64,000 nucleotides of DNA from Clostridium bowmanii. Lineage in GTDB: Bacteria; Bacillota; Clostridia; Clostridiales; Clostridiaceae. The position numbers and the translations under genes were made by a program. Of the stretch, positions 16,896 to 25,082 are shown piece by piece (the first letter of the stretch is position 1; each line of letters opens with the position of its first letter). The DNA is taken from contig NZ_JAHLDL010000001.1 of the NCBI RefSeq assembly GCF_018861315.1, positions 187,923 through 251,922 on the forward strand, in the 5' to 3' direction. The notes under the pieces were generated by a model, which did not search any database, had not been told where the DNA came from, and saw only the letters and a list, made by a program, of their open reading frames with translations.

Positions 16896-17921
16896 TTGAA
16901 AAATAAATTCAAACTATTATTATGTATAATTATTTCAACCTGCTTTATTTCGGTGGGCTGTACAAAAAAAGCTGAACCCATTTCTACTCCTAGCCCATCA
17001 ATTCCTGCAAAAACAGAAGTCCCTGTAAAGACTCAGCAAAAATACTTTTCTCCCTATACCGGTGAGGAAGTAAATAAAGAAATCTTAAATAATATTGCTG
17101 TACTTGCCATAGTTGAAAACTCTGAAACTGCTAGACCTCAATCAGGACTAAATGCTGCTGATATAGTTTATGAAACCATGGCCGAAGGTGGCATTCCTAG
17201 ATTCATCGCATTATTTCAAAGTGGTGATAGTAAAAAAGTGGGACCAATTAGAAGCGCCAGATCTTATTTCTTAGATATTTCTAAAGAATATAACCTTCCC
17301 TTTGCTCATTGTGGGGGTAGCCAAGAAGCACTTGATGATATAAGCAATGAAAATTTAATGAGTATGAATGAAATGACCTATGCTTCTACTTATTGGAGAG
17401 ATACAATTCGAAAAGCTCCTCATAACCTCTATAGTTCAACTGGTAAATTAAGAGAGCTTGTTAAAACAAAAGGTTATGCAAAAGATCCTACTGTAAAATT
17501 GAAATTTGACAAAAGCTATTGGAATGACGAGAAGCTTGACAAAGCCTCTTCTATCCTTTTAAAAATGAACAAGTATTACAATACTAGTTACAGCTATAAA
17601 GATGGGGTTTACCTTAAAAGTATGGATGGGAAATCTTCTACAAATAACGAAGATAAACTTCCCCTAGCCTTCAAAAATATAGTGGTTCAGATTACTTCCA
17701 TTAAAACACAAAAGGATGGAATTCATTTAGACATTTCTCTTATTGGCACAGGTGATGGTTATGTTATTAGCAATGGTAAGTTTGTTAAAATGCACTGGTC
17801 AAAGAAAAATCCAACCTCACAAACACTTCTAACTGATGAGGATGGTAATGCTTTGCCCTTAAACCCTGGTAAGACTTGGTGGAACGTTATAGATAAGAGT
17901 ACAATCGTAGATATTAAATAA
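16896..17921 (+). CDS. DUF3048 (YerB-like) lipoprotein
   Basis: 341 aa. The TTG at 16896 is chosen over the ATG at 16887, because that ATG is inside the AAAGGAGATG ribosome binding site. A lipoprotein signal with lipobox SVGC is followed by a proline/threonine-rich spacer, then the DUF3048 region (NIAVLAIVENSETARPQSGL; DIVYETMAEGGIPRFIALFQ; VGPIRSARSYFLDISKEY, residues about 70-150) and the C-terminal DUF3048_C part. It is anchored outside the membrane. The molecular role of the family is unknown. Confidence 0.88.
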   Translation: MKNKFKLLLCIIISTCFISVGCTKKAEPISTPSPSIPAKTEVPVKTQQKYFSPYTGEEVNKEILNNIAVLAIVENSETARPQSGLNAADIVYETMAEGGIPRFIALFQSGDSKKVGPIRSARSYFLDISKEYNLPFAHCGGSQEALDDISNENLMSMNEMTYASTYWRDTIRKAPHNLYSSTGKLRELVKTKGYAKDPTVKLKFDKSYWNDEKLDKASSILLKMNKYYNTSYSYKDGVYLKSMDGKSSTNNEDKLPLAFKNIVVQITSIKTQKDGIHLDISLIGTGDGYVISNGKFVKMHWSKKNPTSQTLLTDEDGNALPLNPGKTWWNVIDKSTIVDIK

Positions 17922-17948
17922 TTTATAGATATTATTAAATCATTTCAA

Positions 17949-17982
17949 GAAAAGACTGATGAATAATCACCAGTCTTTTTCA
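17949..17982. terminator. Terminator after the DUF3048 lipoprotein gene
   Basis: AAAAGACTG / CAGTCTTTTT hairpin with a 12-base loop, between convergent genes. Confidence 0.85.
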
Positions 17983-17991
17983 GTATAAAAT

Positions 17992-18993
17992 TTAAAGAGT
18001 TTTCAATTCGCAAATACTGTCATTTTCTTTCTCTACAAATCCCTCTATTATTTCTGGAAGTTCCATTAACTCTTCAATACGATCACCTATATAGTCTAGC
18101 TTTTCATCTATATTAACTTGTTCACTATCCAAAATCAATACATGTTTATCAAACCTAATTATGAAAATAGAGCCTAGAGTCATTATAATCCCCAATAGTT
18201 TAACACCTAGAATTACTTCTTTAAAAAACAAAAAAGAAACAATAACAGAAACAACAATCTCAAGTGAGCTTATGATACCAGCCTTGGATGCCTCAACTCC
18301 ATAAGATAAACCAGTAATATACAAAATATATGCAAGTACTGTTGGAATTAACCCAAGTCCTACAATACATGCTACTATAGGTAAACTATATTTTACATAC
18401 AACAAATTCATGGGATTAGAAAACGGCACTAAAAATATCCATCCAAACAGAAAACTGTATAAAATTATGGTCAATGGATGATAATCATTTATAATCGCCT
18501 TACTTATAATTGTAACTAGTGCATAAGTGAAACCTGCACCTATTCCCATTAGAACGCCTACTGAGTTTATGTTTAGAGTATCCAGTGAGCCTCCGGTAAC
18601 AGTTAAAAAACAACCTACAATACATAAAACAAGTGCAGAAATCTTAATTGGAGATAGTACTTCACTATAAAATACCCTGCCCATAATTATTAAAAAAATA
18701 GGTGCTGTATATAATAGAATAACTGCTGTTGATATAGTAGTCCTTTTTATTGTCTCAAAATACAGTAGATTAAAAAGTGCTTGCGTAAAAAATCCAATTA
18801 GTGCAGTATACTTCAATCCCCTTTTGTCAAATCTTAATAACTTTTTATCTTTAAACCAAATAAATATAAACATTATAATGAATCCTACAACTAGTCTACA
18901 AAACACCACAAGTTTTGAATCAAAATTATAAGTAAAAAATAATTTTCCAAACAGTCCTACAGTTCCCCATAGAATTCCTGCTAGCGCAATCAT
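17992..18993 (-). CDS. EamA/DMT-family drug-metabolite exporter
   Basis: Ten-helix permease with two EamA repeats (GILWGTVGLFGKLFF in the first; GAGFTYALVTIISKAII opening the second) and a C-terminal cytosolic acidic tail of about 55 residues (DSEQVNIDEKLDYIGDRIEE). The start is uncertain. The ATG at 18993 has AAGGGA six bases upstream. The strongest ribosome binding site, AGGGGGGA, instead precedes an ATA codon at 19017 that would give IKHIKGYLMIALAG, the usual family N-terminus. Upstream ATGs at 19041 and 19089 lack good sites. Substrate unknown. Confidence 0.83.
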   Translation of the reverse strand: MIALAGILWGTVGLFGKLFFTYNFDSKLVVFCRLVVGFIIMFIFIWFKDKKLLRFDKRGLKYTALIGFFTQALFNLLYFETIKRTTISTAVILLYTAPIFLIIMGRVFYSEVLSPIKISALVLCIVGCFLTVTGGSLDTLNINSVGVLMGIGAGFTYALVTIISKAIINDYHPLTIILYSFLFGWIFLVPFSNPMNLLYVKYSLPIVACIVGLGLIPTVLAYILYITGLSYGVEASKAGIISSLEIVVSVIVSFLFFKEVILGVKLLGIIMTLGSIFIIRFDKHVLILDSEQVNIDEKLDYIGDRIEELMELPEIIEGFVEKENDSICELKTL

Positions 18994-19171
18994 TAAATAT
19001 CCCTTTATATGTTTTATATTAAATCCCCCCTGAATAAGCATTAGTTGATAAGCCCACTTTATTATATGCTTTTTTCTTAACTTATGCACTATTTACTTAA
19101 CTAATATAAAGTAACCAAGTATGTATTTCCCCCATAACCTAATATTATAATAATTCTAATCGGAGGAAAAC

Positions 19172-20569
19172 ATGATTAGTTTAATACTAACGCCTATACA
19201 CTATATATACCTTGCCTTTATTATTATCATAATAATTGCTATGGCCAAGAAGAAGGATATAACACTTATATGTATATTGGGAATCTTTATCCTAGGCCTT
19301 GCAGGTACAGGTTCAATATCTAAATCTACCATGGGAGTGTTTAATAGCTTTGTTTACGCAACAAAAGAGCTAATGCCTACTATCTTCATAATATCCATCA
19401 TAACTGCTATGAGCAAAACCCTTATAGCTTCTGGCATAAATGACGAAATAGTCTCTCCTTTTAAAGGTGTCATTAAGAATTATTGGGTTGCTTATTGGGT
19501 TATCGGACTTGTTATGATGGTTTTATCTTGGTTTTTCTGGCCATCACCAGCCGTAGCTCTTGTGGGAGCCTTATTTTTACCTATTGCTATAAAAGCCGGA
19601 TTACCAGCAATGGGTGTGGCCATTTCAATGAACTTATTCGGACACGGCATAGCTCTATCAAGTGATTATATAATTCAAGCTGCTCCTAAACTTACTGCAG
19701 GTGGTGCTGGAATCCCAATTGCTAGTGTTATATCTGCAAGCATTCCACTAGTAATAACAATGGGCATAGTTACAACCACTGCAGCATTTTATTTTCTTAG
19801 GAAAGATATTAAATTAGGATCGCTATTAAGCAATTCTAAAATCGAAGAAACAAATAACGATTCATCCGATACCATGCTTATTAGTTCAAAAAAACTTCGA
19901 AGAATTTTAGCATTATTAATACTAATTCTTTTCACACTAGATATTTATATAATGTACACTGCAAAACTTCAAGGTGGAGATGCTACAGCCCTTATTGGAG
20001 GTACAGCTATATTCATATTAAGTTTGGTTTCAATATTAACCTATAAGTGGCGCTCTTTAGATAAAATCACAGATAATCTTGTTAAAGGTCTCCAATTTGG
20101 ATTTAAAATATTTGGTATTGTTATTCCTATAGCTGCTTTCTTCTATTTAGGAGACTCAGCTATCAATGATATCTTTGGAAAAATACTTCCCCAAAACTCC
20201 AATGGGATTGTCAACGACTTAGGTGTTGCGCTTTCAAGCTTAGTTCCCATGAACTCAGCTGTTGCAGCCAGCACAGTTACAGTAGTGGGTGCAATTACTG
20301 GACTAGATGGTTCAGGTTTCTCTGGTATATCCTTAGTTGGTTCAATCTCTAAGATCTTTTCAGCAGCTTTAGGTGGAGGTGTCGCAACGCTTACAGCATT
20401 AGGTCAAATAGCCGGAATATGGGTAGGTGGTGGAACAATAATTCCTTGGGCAGTAATACCAGTCGCTGCTATTTGTGGTGTAGATGCCTTTGAACTAGCT
20501 AAGAAAAATATTAAGCCTGTAGCTATAGGGCTTGTAGTTACTACTTTAGTGGCTATATTTATTCTTTAG
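19172..20569 (+). CDS. Multi-pass permease, ion-transporter (CitMHS/NhaC/GntP-like) superfamily
   Basis: 465 aa with about 11-12 membrane helices. WPSPAVALVGALFLPIAIKAGLPAMG (near 130-155) and SMNLFGHGIALSSDYIIQAAPKLTAGG (near 160-186) are the re-entrant-loop style stretches of this superfamily, with a matching second half (PMNSAVAASTVTVVGAITGLDGSG near 360). It lacks a recognised subfamily signature, so the substrate (organic acid or Na+/H+) is open. The ATG follows CGGAGGAAAAC. Monocistronic, divergent from the EamA gene by about 80-180 bases. Confidence 0.75.
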   Translation: MISLILTPIHYIYLAFIIIIIIAMAKKKDITLICILGIFILGLAGTGSISKSTMGVFNSFVYATKELMPTIFIISIITAMSKTLIASGINDEIVSPFKGVIKNYWVAYWVIGLVMMVLSWFFWPSPAVALVGALFLPIAIKAGLPAMGVAISMNLFGHGIALSSDYIIQAAPKLTAGGAGIPIASVISASIPLVITMGIVTTTAAFYFLRKDIKLGSLLSNSKIEETNNDSSDTMLISSKKLRRILALLILILFTLDIYIMYTAKLQGGDATALIGGTAIFILSLVSILTYKWRSLDKITDNLVKGLQFGFKIFGIVIPIAAFFYLGDSAINDIFGKILPQNSNGIVNDLGVALSSLVPMNSAVAASTVTVVGAITGLDGSGFSGISLVGSISKIFSAALGGGVATLTALGQIAGIWVGGGTIIPWAVIPVAAICGVDAFELAKKNIKPVAIGLVVTTLVAIFIL

Positions 20570-20590
20570 TTTATTGTGTAGATAAAGATA

Positions 20591-20645
20591 AAAAAGATGG
20601 CTGTGTCGAAATAGAAAGTATATCTATTTTTACACAGCCTTATCT
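20591..20645. terminator. Terminator, hairpin family A copy 2
   Basis: Arms GGCTGTGTcgAAATAG / CTATTTtTACACAGCC (20599-20639), between convergent genes, related to the hairpins at 5991 and 45511. Confidence 0.85.
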
Positions 20646-20658
20646 GTATTGTTATTTT

Positions 20659-21696
20659 CTACTTTATTTCAACAAGTTCATATTGTTTACTTCCTAAACC
20701 TATTTTCTCTGCATAATCAAGAGTAGCTCGGCCTCTTCTAAATATAGTTTTACCATTATTTTTATGGAGCACATCAAGGCAAGCTTTATCAATGGCTACG
20801 GGATCAGTTGAAGCGAAAACCCCAACATCCTTTACTATTGGCTTCATATTATGTCCGTCACAATCACAGTTTCTAGTTATATTAAAAGCGAAAGTTATAT
20901 AAATATTATTCTTACCCAATGCAGCGGCATAAGCATATTCTGCAAGCCGTTCATTAAAGGACCTAGAAACTGATGCAAACCAACTGTTGGAGATAGCATT
21001 ATAAGGACATACTGTCATACATGAAGCACAACCAATACAAATGCCCTTATCTATCTTTGCTTTTTTATCCACAGTTATTGCATTCTCTGGACATGTTTTT
21101 GCACAGGCATTGCAAGCTTTGCACTTAAACGAGCTTATCTTAGGTATTGAGTTTGCATGTTGTGCAAGTTTTCCACCTCTTGATGCACAGCCCATTGCCA
21201 GTTGCTTTATAGCACCACCAAACCCAGCAAGTGCATGTCCTTTAAAATGGCTTATAACAATGAGTTGTTTTTTATTAGCAATTTCTTTTCCTATTTTACA
21301 CTTATTAAAATTCTTTTTATTAATCTCAACTTCTTCAAAAGCTTCGCCATGTTCTCCATCCGCTATTATTATAGGAATCTCTGTAAATCCATGTTCTCGT
21401 GCAAGCTTCAAATGCTTTTCTTTTGTAGTTCTTTCTCCTCTATAGAGAACATTAGTCTCTATATATGCGCTATCTATGTTTTTTTCTTTTAAATAATTTA
21501 TTATTCCAGCAAAATTTTTAGATCCTATAAATGTTTTATTTCCTTTCTCTCCAAAATGAACTTTAAGGGGTATAAACTTTTCGAGATTTAAACTTTCTTC
21601 TTCTACAAGCTTTTTTAAAAGTTCTCTTGCAGTGCCACTTATCTCTTCTGTTTTGGAGTATGAATCTATAGCTTTAAAATATACCTTATTCACCAC
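20659..21696 (-). CDS. DUF362 protein with two [4Fe-4S] ferredoxin clusters
   Basis: 345 aa. The N- and C-terminal parts form a DUF362 domain (VHFGEKGNKTFIG; VISHFKGHALAGFGGAIKQLAMG near 160; FASTDPVAIDKACLDVL near 295). A dicluster ferredoxin insert lies in the middle (CKACNACAKTCP and CIGCASCMTVCP, about residues 192-230). It is a cytosolic electron-transfer or maturation-type protein; the family's reaction is not established. It is the last gene after the EFR1 and MarR genes, all on the minus strand with short gaps (14 and 48 bases), so it is probably in that operon. The start is GTG (21696 or the next GTG, 21693) behind AGAGGTAGG. Confidence 0.88.
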   Translation of the reverse strand: MVNKVYFKAIDSYSKTEEISGTARELLKKLVEEESLNLEKFIPLKVHFGEKGNKTFIGSKNFAGIINYLKEKNIDSAYIETNVLYRGERTTKEKHLKLAREHGFTEIPIIIADGEHGEAFEEVEINKKNFNKCKIGKEIANKKQLIVISHFKGHALAGFGGAIKQLAMGCASRGGKLAQHANSIPKISSFKCKACNACAKTCPENAITVDKKAKIDKGICIGCASCMTVCPYNAISNSWFASVSRSFNERLAEYAYAAALGKNNIYITFAFNITRNCDCDGHNMKPIVKDVGVFASTDPVAIDKACLDVLHKNNGKTIFRRGRATLDYAEKIGLGSKQYELVEIK

Positions 21697-21744
21697 GAAA
21701 ACCTACCTCTCTATACTTTAATTTTTTTACTAATAATTCAATTT

Positions 21745-22173
21745 TCATTTCCTATCTTTGTTTAAAATTGAGCTAAGTTCCTCTAATCCTAAGATCATTT
21801 TCTCGGCTTTTGAGGGTTCCAGTCCCCCAACAACTACATCTTCAAATCTATCATTAATGCAAGCTACATCAATACACTTTAAGCATTTATTAGATATAGA
21901 TAAATTAACCATTCTTCTATTTTCAACCGGTATTTCCCGGGACACATATTCTCTATTTACAAGTCCATCTACTATCCTTGAAACTGAACTTTTAGGAATC
22001 TCTATTTTTTCACTAACTTCATTTAAAGACAGAGTTTTATTTTCATATAGTTCAAGCATTATCATCATTTCTGGAACTGATAGTTCAAATTCTTTTGAAA
22101 TAGATTTTAAGCACCCCTGAATAGATTTAAATAGTGAGATCAGTTTTTCTGCACAACCGCCTGTATAACACAT
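21745..22173 (-). CDS. MarR-family transcriptional regulator
   Basis: 142 aa. Helix-turn-helix and wing are seen in LSLNEVSEKIEIPKSSVSRIVDGLVNREYVSREIP, then ENRRMVNLSISNKC (residues about 53-103). Cysteines at the N-terminus (CYTGGC) and at 96-105 (NKCLKCIDVAC) may make it responsive to oxidants or a metal, which is inference. It lies 14 bases after the EFR1 gene. A perfect 8-bp-arm palindrome at the operon promoter is its likely target. Confidence 0.88.
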   Translation of the reverse strand: MCYTGGCAEKLISLFKSIQGCLKSISKEFELSVPEMMIMLELYENKTLSLNEVSEKIEIPKSSVSRIVDGLVNREYVSREIPVENRRMVNLSISNKCLKCIDVACINDRFEDVVVGGLEPSKAEKMILGLEELSSILNKDRK

Positions 22174-22187
22174 AATAGCACTTCCTT

Positions 22188-22964
22188 CTACTTATGAAAT
22201 AACTCTTTTGCCACCACATCCGGATGATGATAACGGCCTCTTTTTACTGTTACCTTTTTATATTGAATTGATTTCTGTGGACACCACTGCATACATGCAA
22301 CGCATTGCTCACATTTATGTTGCCACTGAGGTTTGCCCTCATTCATTTTTATATTATTAGCAGGACACACCTTTAAACATATACCACAACCATTACATTT
22401 ATCATCAGTCCAAAAATTTTCATCTTTTTCATAAGGCTTAAAACTAGAGTAAATCACAGCACCAAATGCCTTCGTTATGCTTTCGCCTACTCCACTAAAA
22501 TTAACTATTTCATTATTATTTATGCTTCTAACAATTCCAGTGATTTTTTCTTCTTCATTTTTAAAGTCCTTCTTTTGTTTTTCCTCTGAGTAAGGTGCAT
22601 ACATTACTTGATAATTTCCTGGCATCTTCACTTTAAATGCTGCTGAAAGCTTAAGACCCTTATAAGTTAACAACTTTTCTAATTGGACAATAGAAGCACC
22701 CGCTGCTGCACCAAATGTGACAATTGTAAAAACATATGCATCTTTTGCGATTTCAGCACTTTCAATAAACTCTTTAACTAAACGTGGCATTCCAAAAGAA
22801 TATACTGGAAAAACGATTCCAATTTTTTTACTGGTTGTTTTATTAATCTCCATATTATCCCTACAAATTTGTACAACTTCTGTATCTTTTAATCCGGCCG
22901 CTATATCCTTTGCTACCTTTAAAGAATTCCCTGTACCACTAAAATAGTAAATTGTTGTTTTCAT
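22188..22964 (-). CDS. EFR1-family flavodoxin-ferredoxin fusion protein
   Basis: 258 aa. The N-terminal flavodoxin fold opens with TTIYYFSGTGNSLKVAKDIA, the FMN phosphate loop. The C-terminal part has two [4Fe-4S] motifs (CNGCGICLKVCPAN, about 189-202, and CEQCVACMQWCPQ, about 217-229). EFR1 proteins are common in clostridia and should carry low-potential electrons between FMN and iron-sulfur centres. First gene of a probable operon with the MarR and DUF362 genes. The start follows AGGGGTGTTTTTCT. Confidence 0.92.
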   Translation of the reverse strand: MKTTIYYFSGTGNSLKVAKDIAAGLKDTEVVQICRDNMEINKTTSKKIGIVFPVYSFGMPRLVKEFIESAEIAKDAYVFTIVTFGAAAGASIVQLEKLLTYKGLKLSAAFKVKMPGNYQVMYAPYSEEKQKKDFKNEEEKITGIVRSINNNEIVNFSGVGESITKAFGAVIYSSFKPYEKDENFWTDDKCNGCGICLKVCPANNIKMNEGKPQWQHKCEQCVACMQWCPQKSIQYKKVTVKRGRYHHPDVVAKELFHK

Positions 22965-23003
22965 AGAAAAACACCCCTATACTCAATATTATTTTTCTAA
23001 AAA

Positions 23004-23032
23004 ATAGTTCCACATGGAACTATTCCATTATA
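23004..23032 (-). promoter_or_regulatory. MarR-type operator next to the EFR1 operon promoter
   Basis: TAGTTCCA-ca-TGGAACTA (within 23004-23023) is a perfect palindrome of the size bound by MarR dimers. It lies immediately downstream of a minus-strand TATAAT (23027-23032), 40-60 bases before the EFR1 start. Binding would block transcription. Confidence 0.65.
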
Positions 23033-23077
23033 TATAATACTATTGTAAATTATTATCACTGTCAAGTGACTATGAAA

Positions 23078-23115
23078 AAAAATATAACACCCGCTTTTAA
23101 GCAGATGTTATATTT
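23078..23115 (-). terminator. Terminator of the hydrogenase gene
   Basis: Arms AAAATATAACA / TGTTATATTTT, with an inner GC pair, directly after the stop codon. Confidence 0.8.
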
Positions 23116-23122
23116 TAATTTG

Positions 23123-24601
23123 TTATTTAGTCATGAAATCTTTACCTCGATGTAGATCAATTTCCTCTATTTTTATTACTTTAAGTGATCCCTTAATCTC
23201 TTGTTCCAAGGCTAGCTTTCCATATTTATCTACTTCTTTTTTATCTTTTGGACCATGATTAAGGGACGCTGGTCCACCTATACATCCACCACTACAAGCC
23301 ATTCCTTCTATAAAATTACCATTTAATCTGTTGAATTTTAATAATTTCAGAGCTTTATCACATTCAATAAGGCCATCACAACTTATAGGTGTAAACTCAA
23401 CTGAAGTATTTTCAGAAGATTCCACTAAGTGTTTTACTGCTTCCGTAAGACCTCCTGATCTAGCAAAAATCCTTCCATAAAAAGAAGCATTATTTAGGGG
23501 AAGTTCTTCGCACCCTTCAAGATCTATATCGAAAGCATCAAACATTGCCTGAAGCTCTTCAAAAGTCATTGCATAATCAGTAATTCCTTTTATATCCACT
23601 TGCTTTATTTCCATTTTTTTAGCCGTACAAGGTCCTATAAATACAACTTTAGCTAGTGGATCTGTGTTTTTAATTAGCTTAGAAATTGCTATCATTGGTG
23701 ACACTGTACTTGAAACATATTTACCGAGTTCTGGGTAATGTTTCTTAATGTAAGATACAAAAGCTGGGCAACAAGAGCTTGTCATAGCTTTGAGTTCATC
23801 AATATTTTCTAAAAACTCACTTGTTTCATTATGTGCTACCATATCTGCACCCAGAGCTACTTCTATGACATCTTTAAATCCCATTTGTTTTATACCCGAA
23901 ACTACTTGACCAAGCTTCACATAGGTAAATTGACTAGAGATTGCAGGTGCAACCACAGCATACACATGTTTATTTTCATCTTCTTTTGCTTCTACTAAAA
24001 GCTTAGTAATACTTACTACTGAGGATTTATCCATAATTGCACCGAAAGGGCACTGATAAACACAAGCACCACATTGTATACATTTTTCATCATCTATTAC
24101 TGCTTTTTTATCTTCATCAATACTTAAAGCACCTGCATTACATGCTCTAATACAAGGCCTCTTAACATCCGAAATTGCGTTGTATGGACAAACATCTCTA
24201 CATTTACCACATTCAACACATTTATTAGTATCAATGTAAGATCGCCTATTTATAGAATGAATTGCGCCAACAGGGCATACTTGTACACATTTATGTGTAA
24301 GACAACCTCTACAAGCTTCAGTAACCGTAAATCGTTGTATAGGACACTCATCACAAGCAATATTTATTACTTGCACAACATTTTTATTCTTCTTATCTCC
24401 GCCCATTACAATTTTTATTCTTTCCCCTATAATTGCTCTTTCTTTATGAATACAACAACGGGTTCTTGCTTTAGGTCCTGGAATAAGAACCTTAAATAAA
24501 TTTTTACCTTCTTTTTTTAGAGTTCCTTTAATAGTAAGTTTAACTATCTCTCTTAATACCTCATATTTTATAAGTTGTATATCATTATCAAAAACCTTCA
24601 A
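23123..24601 (-). CDS. Monomeric [FeFe]-hydrogenase, group B (CpII)-like
   Basis: 492 aa from the TTG at 24601 (behind ATAGGAGAAG). This gives MKVFDNDIQLIKYEVLREIV, the usual start of the family; an ATG at 24703 would add 34 non-homologous residues overlapping a gene fossil. Several [4Fe-4S] ferredoxin motifs (CRGCLTHKCVQVCP; CVECGKCRDVCP; CIQCGACVYQCP) precede the H-cluster domain. H-cluster motifs are TSSCCPAF (Cys277, 278), IGPCTAKKME (Cys325) and GMACSGGC (Cys436, 440), so all four cluster cysteines are kept. PCTAKK and SGGCIGGPA are the group B spelling. It evolves or takes up H2 with ferredoxin in the cytosol. Confidence 0.9.
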   Translation of the reverse strand: MKVFDNDIQLIKYEVLREIVKLTIKGTLKKEGKNLFKVLIPGPKARTRCCIHKERAIIGERIKIVMGGDKKNKNVVQVINIACDECPIQRFTVTEACRGCLTHKCVQVCPVGAIHSINRRSYIDTNKCVECGKCRDVCPYNAISDVKRPCIRACNAGALSIDEDKKAVIDDEKCIQCGACVYQCPFGAIMDKSSVVSITKLLVEAKEDENKHVYAVVAPAISSQFTYVKLGQVVSGIKQMGFKDVIEVALGADMVAHNETSEFLENIDELKAMTSSCCPAFVSYIKKHYPELGKYVSSTVSPMIAISKLIKNTDPLAKVVFIGPCTAKKMEIKQVDIKGITDYAMTFEELQAMFDAFDIDLEGCEELPLNNASFYGRIFARSGGLTEAVKHLVESSENTSVEFTPISCDGLIECDKALKLLKFNRLNGNFIEGMACSGGCIGGPASLNHGPKDKKEVDKYGKLALEQEIKGSLKVIKIEEIDLHRGKDFMTK

Positions 24602-24703
24602 ATTTATCACTTCTCCTATTATTGGTGTTAAGGTGTAAATATCTTTTTCAGTTTTTAAAAATAGTAAAAGATATTTACTGCCTATCATCGAGATTATATT
24701 CAT

Positions 24704-24918
24704 TTAAAAAGCTACTAACATCATTTTATTAACTGAAAATGCAGAGCTCCAATTAATTTTTACAGATACCCCTTTTGCGCATTTACGTGACAAAAATATG
24801 CTTTAACTTCAACATCATTATCTAATTTGTTTTCTTCAATCATTTTGGGAATCCCATAAGTTACATCATAGTACTTTTTAAAGAAACAGATACTACCACT
24901 ACATACGGTTATACGGTT
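24704..24918 (-). pseudogene. Fossil of a (2Fe-2S) thioredoxin-like ferredoxin gene
   Basis: The minus strand reads NRITVCSGSICFFKKYYDV, then TYGIPKMIEENKLDNDVEV and KAYFCHVNAQKG, close to hydrogenase-associated 2Fe-2S ferredoxins (CVGSSCHLKG...FCLGHC). After a frameshift it continues GVSVKINWSSAFSVNK. There is no start codon, the second cysteine pair is damaged, and the reading frame breaks. It lies directly upstream of the [FeFe]-hydrogenase, where a functional partner would be expected. The rest of the 480-base gap holds nothing else recognisable. Confidence 0.7.
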
Positions 24919-25017
24919 AAGGTTTCAATATATGTATCACTTCTAAAAAAATTTAACTATGTTAAAATAATATCACTATCTTGACAAATGAGCAAGTGGG
25001 ACCCATAAGTACCAATA

Positions 25018-25059
25018 GAGGAAAGAGCAGAATATATTTCTATATTCTGCTCTTTCCTC
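25018..25059. terminator. Terminator of the amidase gene
   Basis: Perfect 19-bp arms (GAGGAAAGAGCAGAATATA and complement) with a 4-base loop. Confidence 0.9.
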
Positions 25060-25082
25060 TTCTACTAAAATGCTAAATAGCA

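Noticed and set aside
24602-24703. 34-residue N-terminal extension of the hydrogenase
   Set aside because: It overlaps the fossil gene region, has no ribosome site, and family proteins start at the TTG at 24601.
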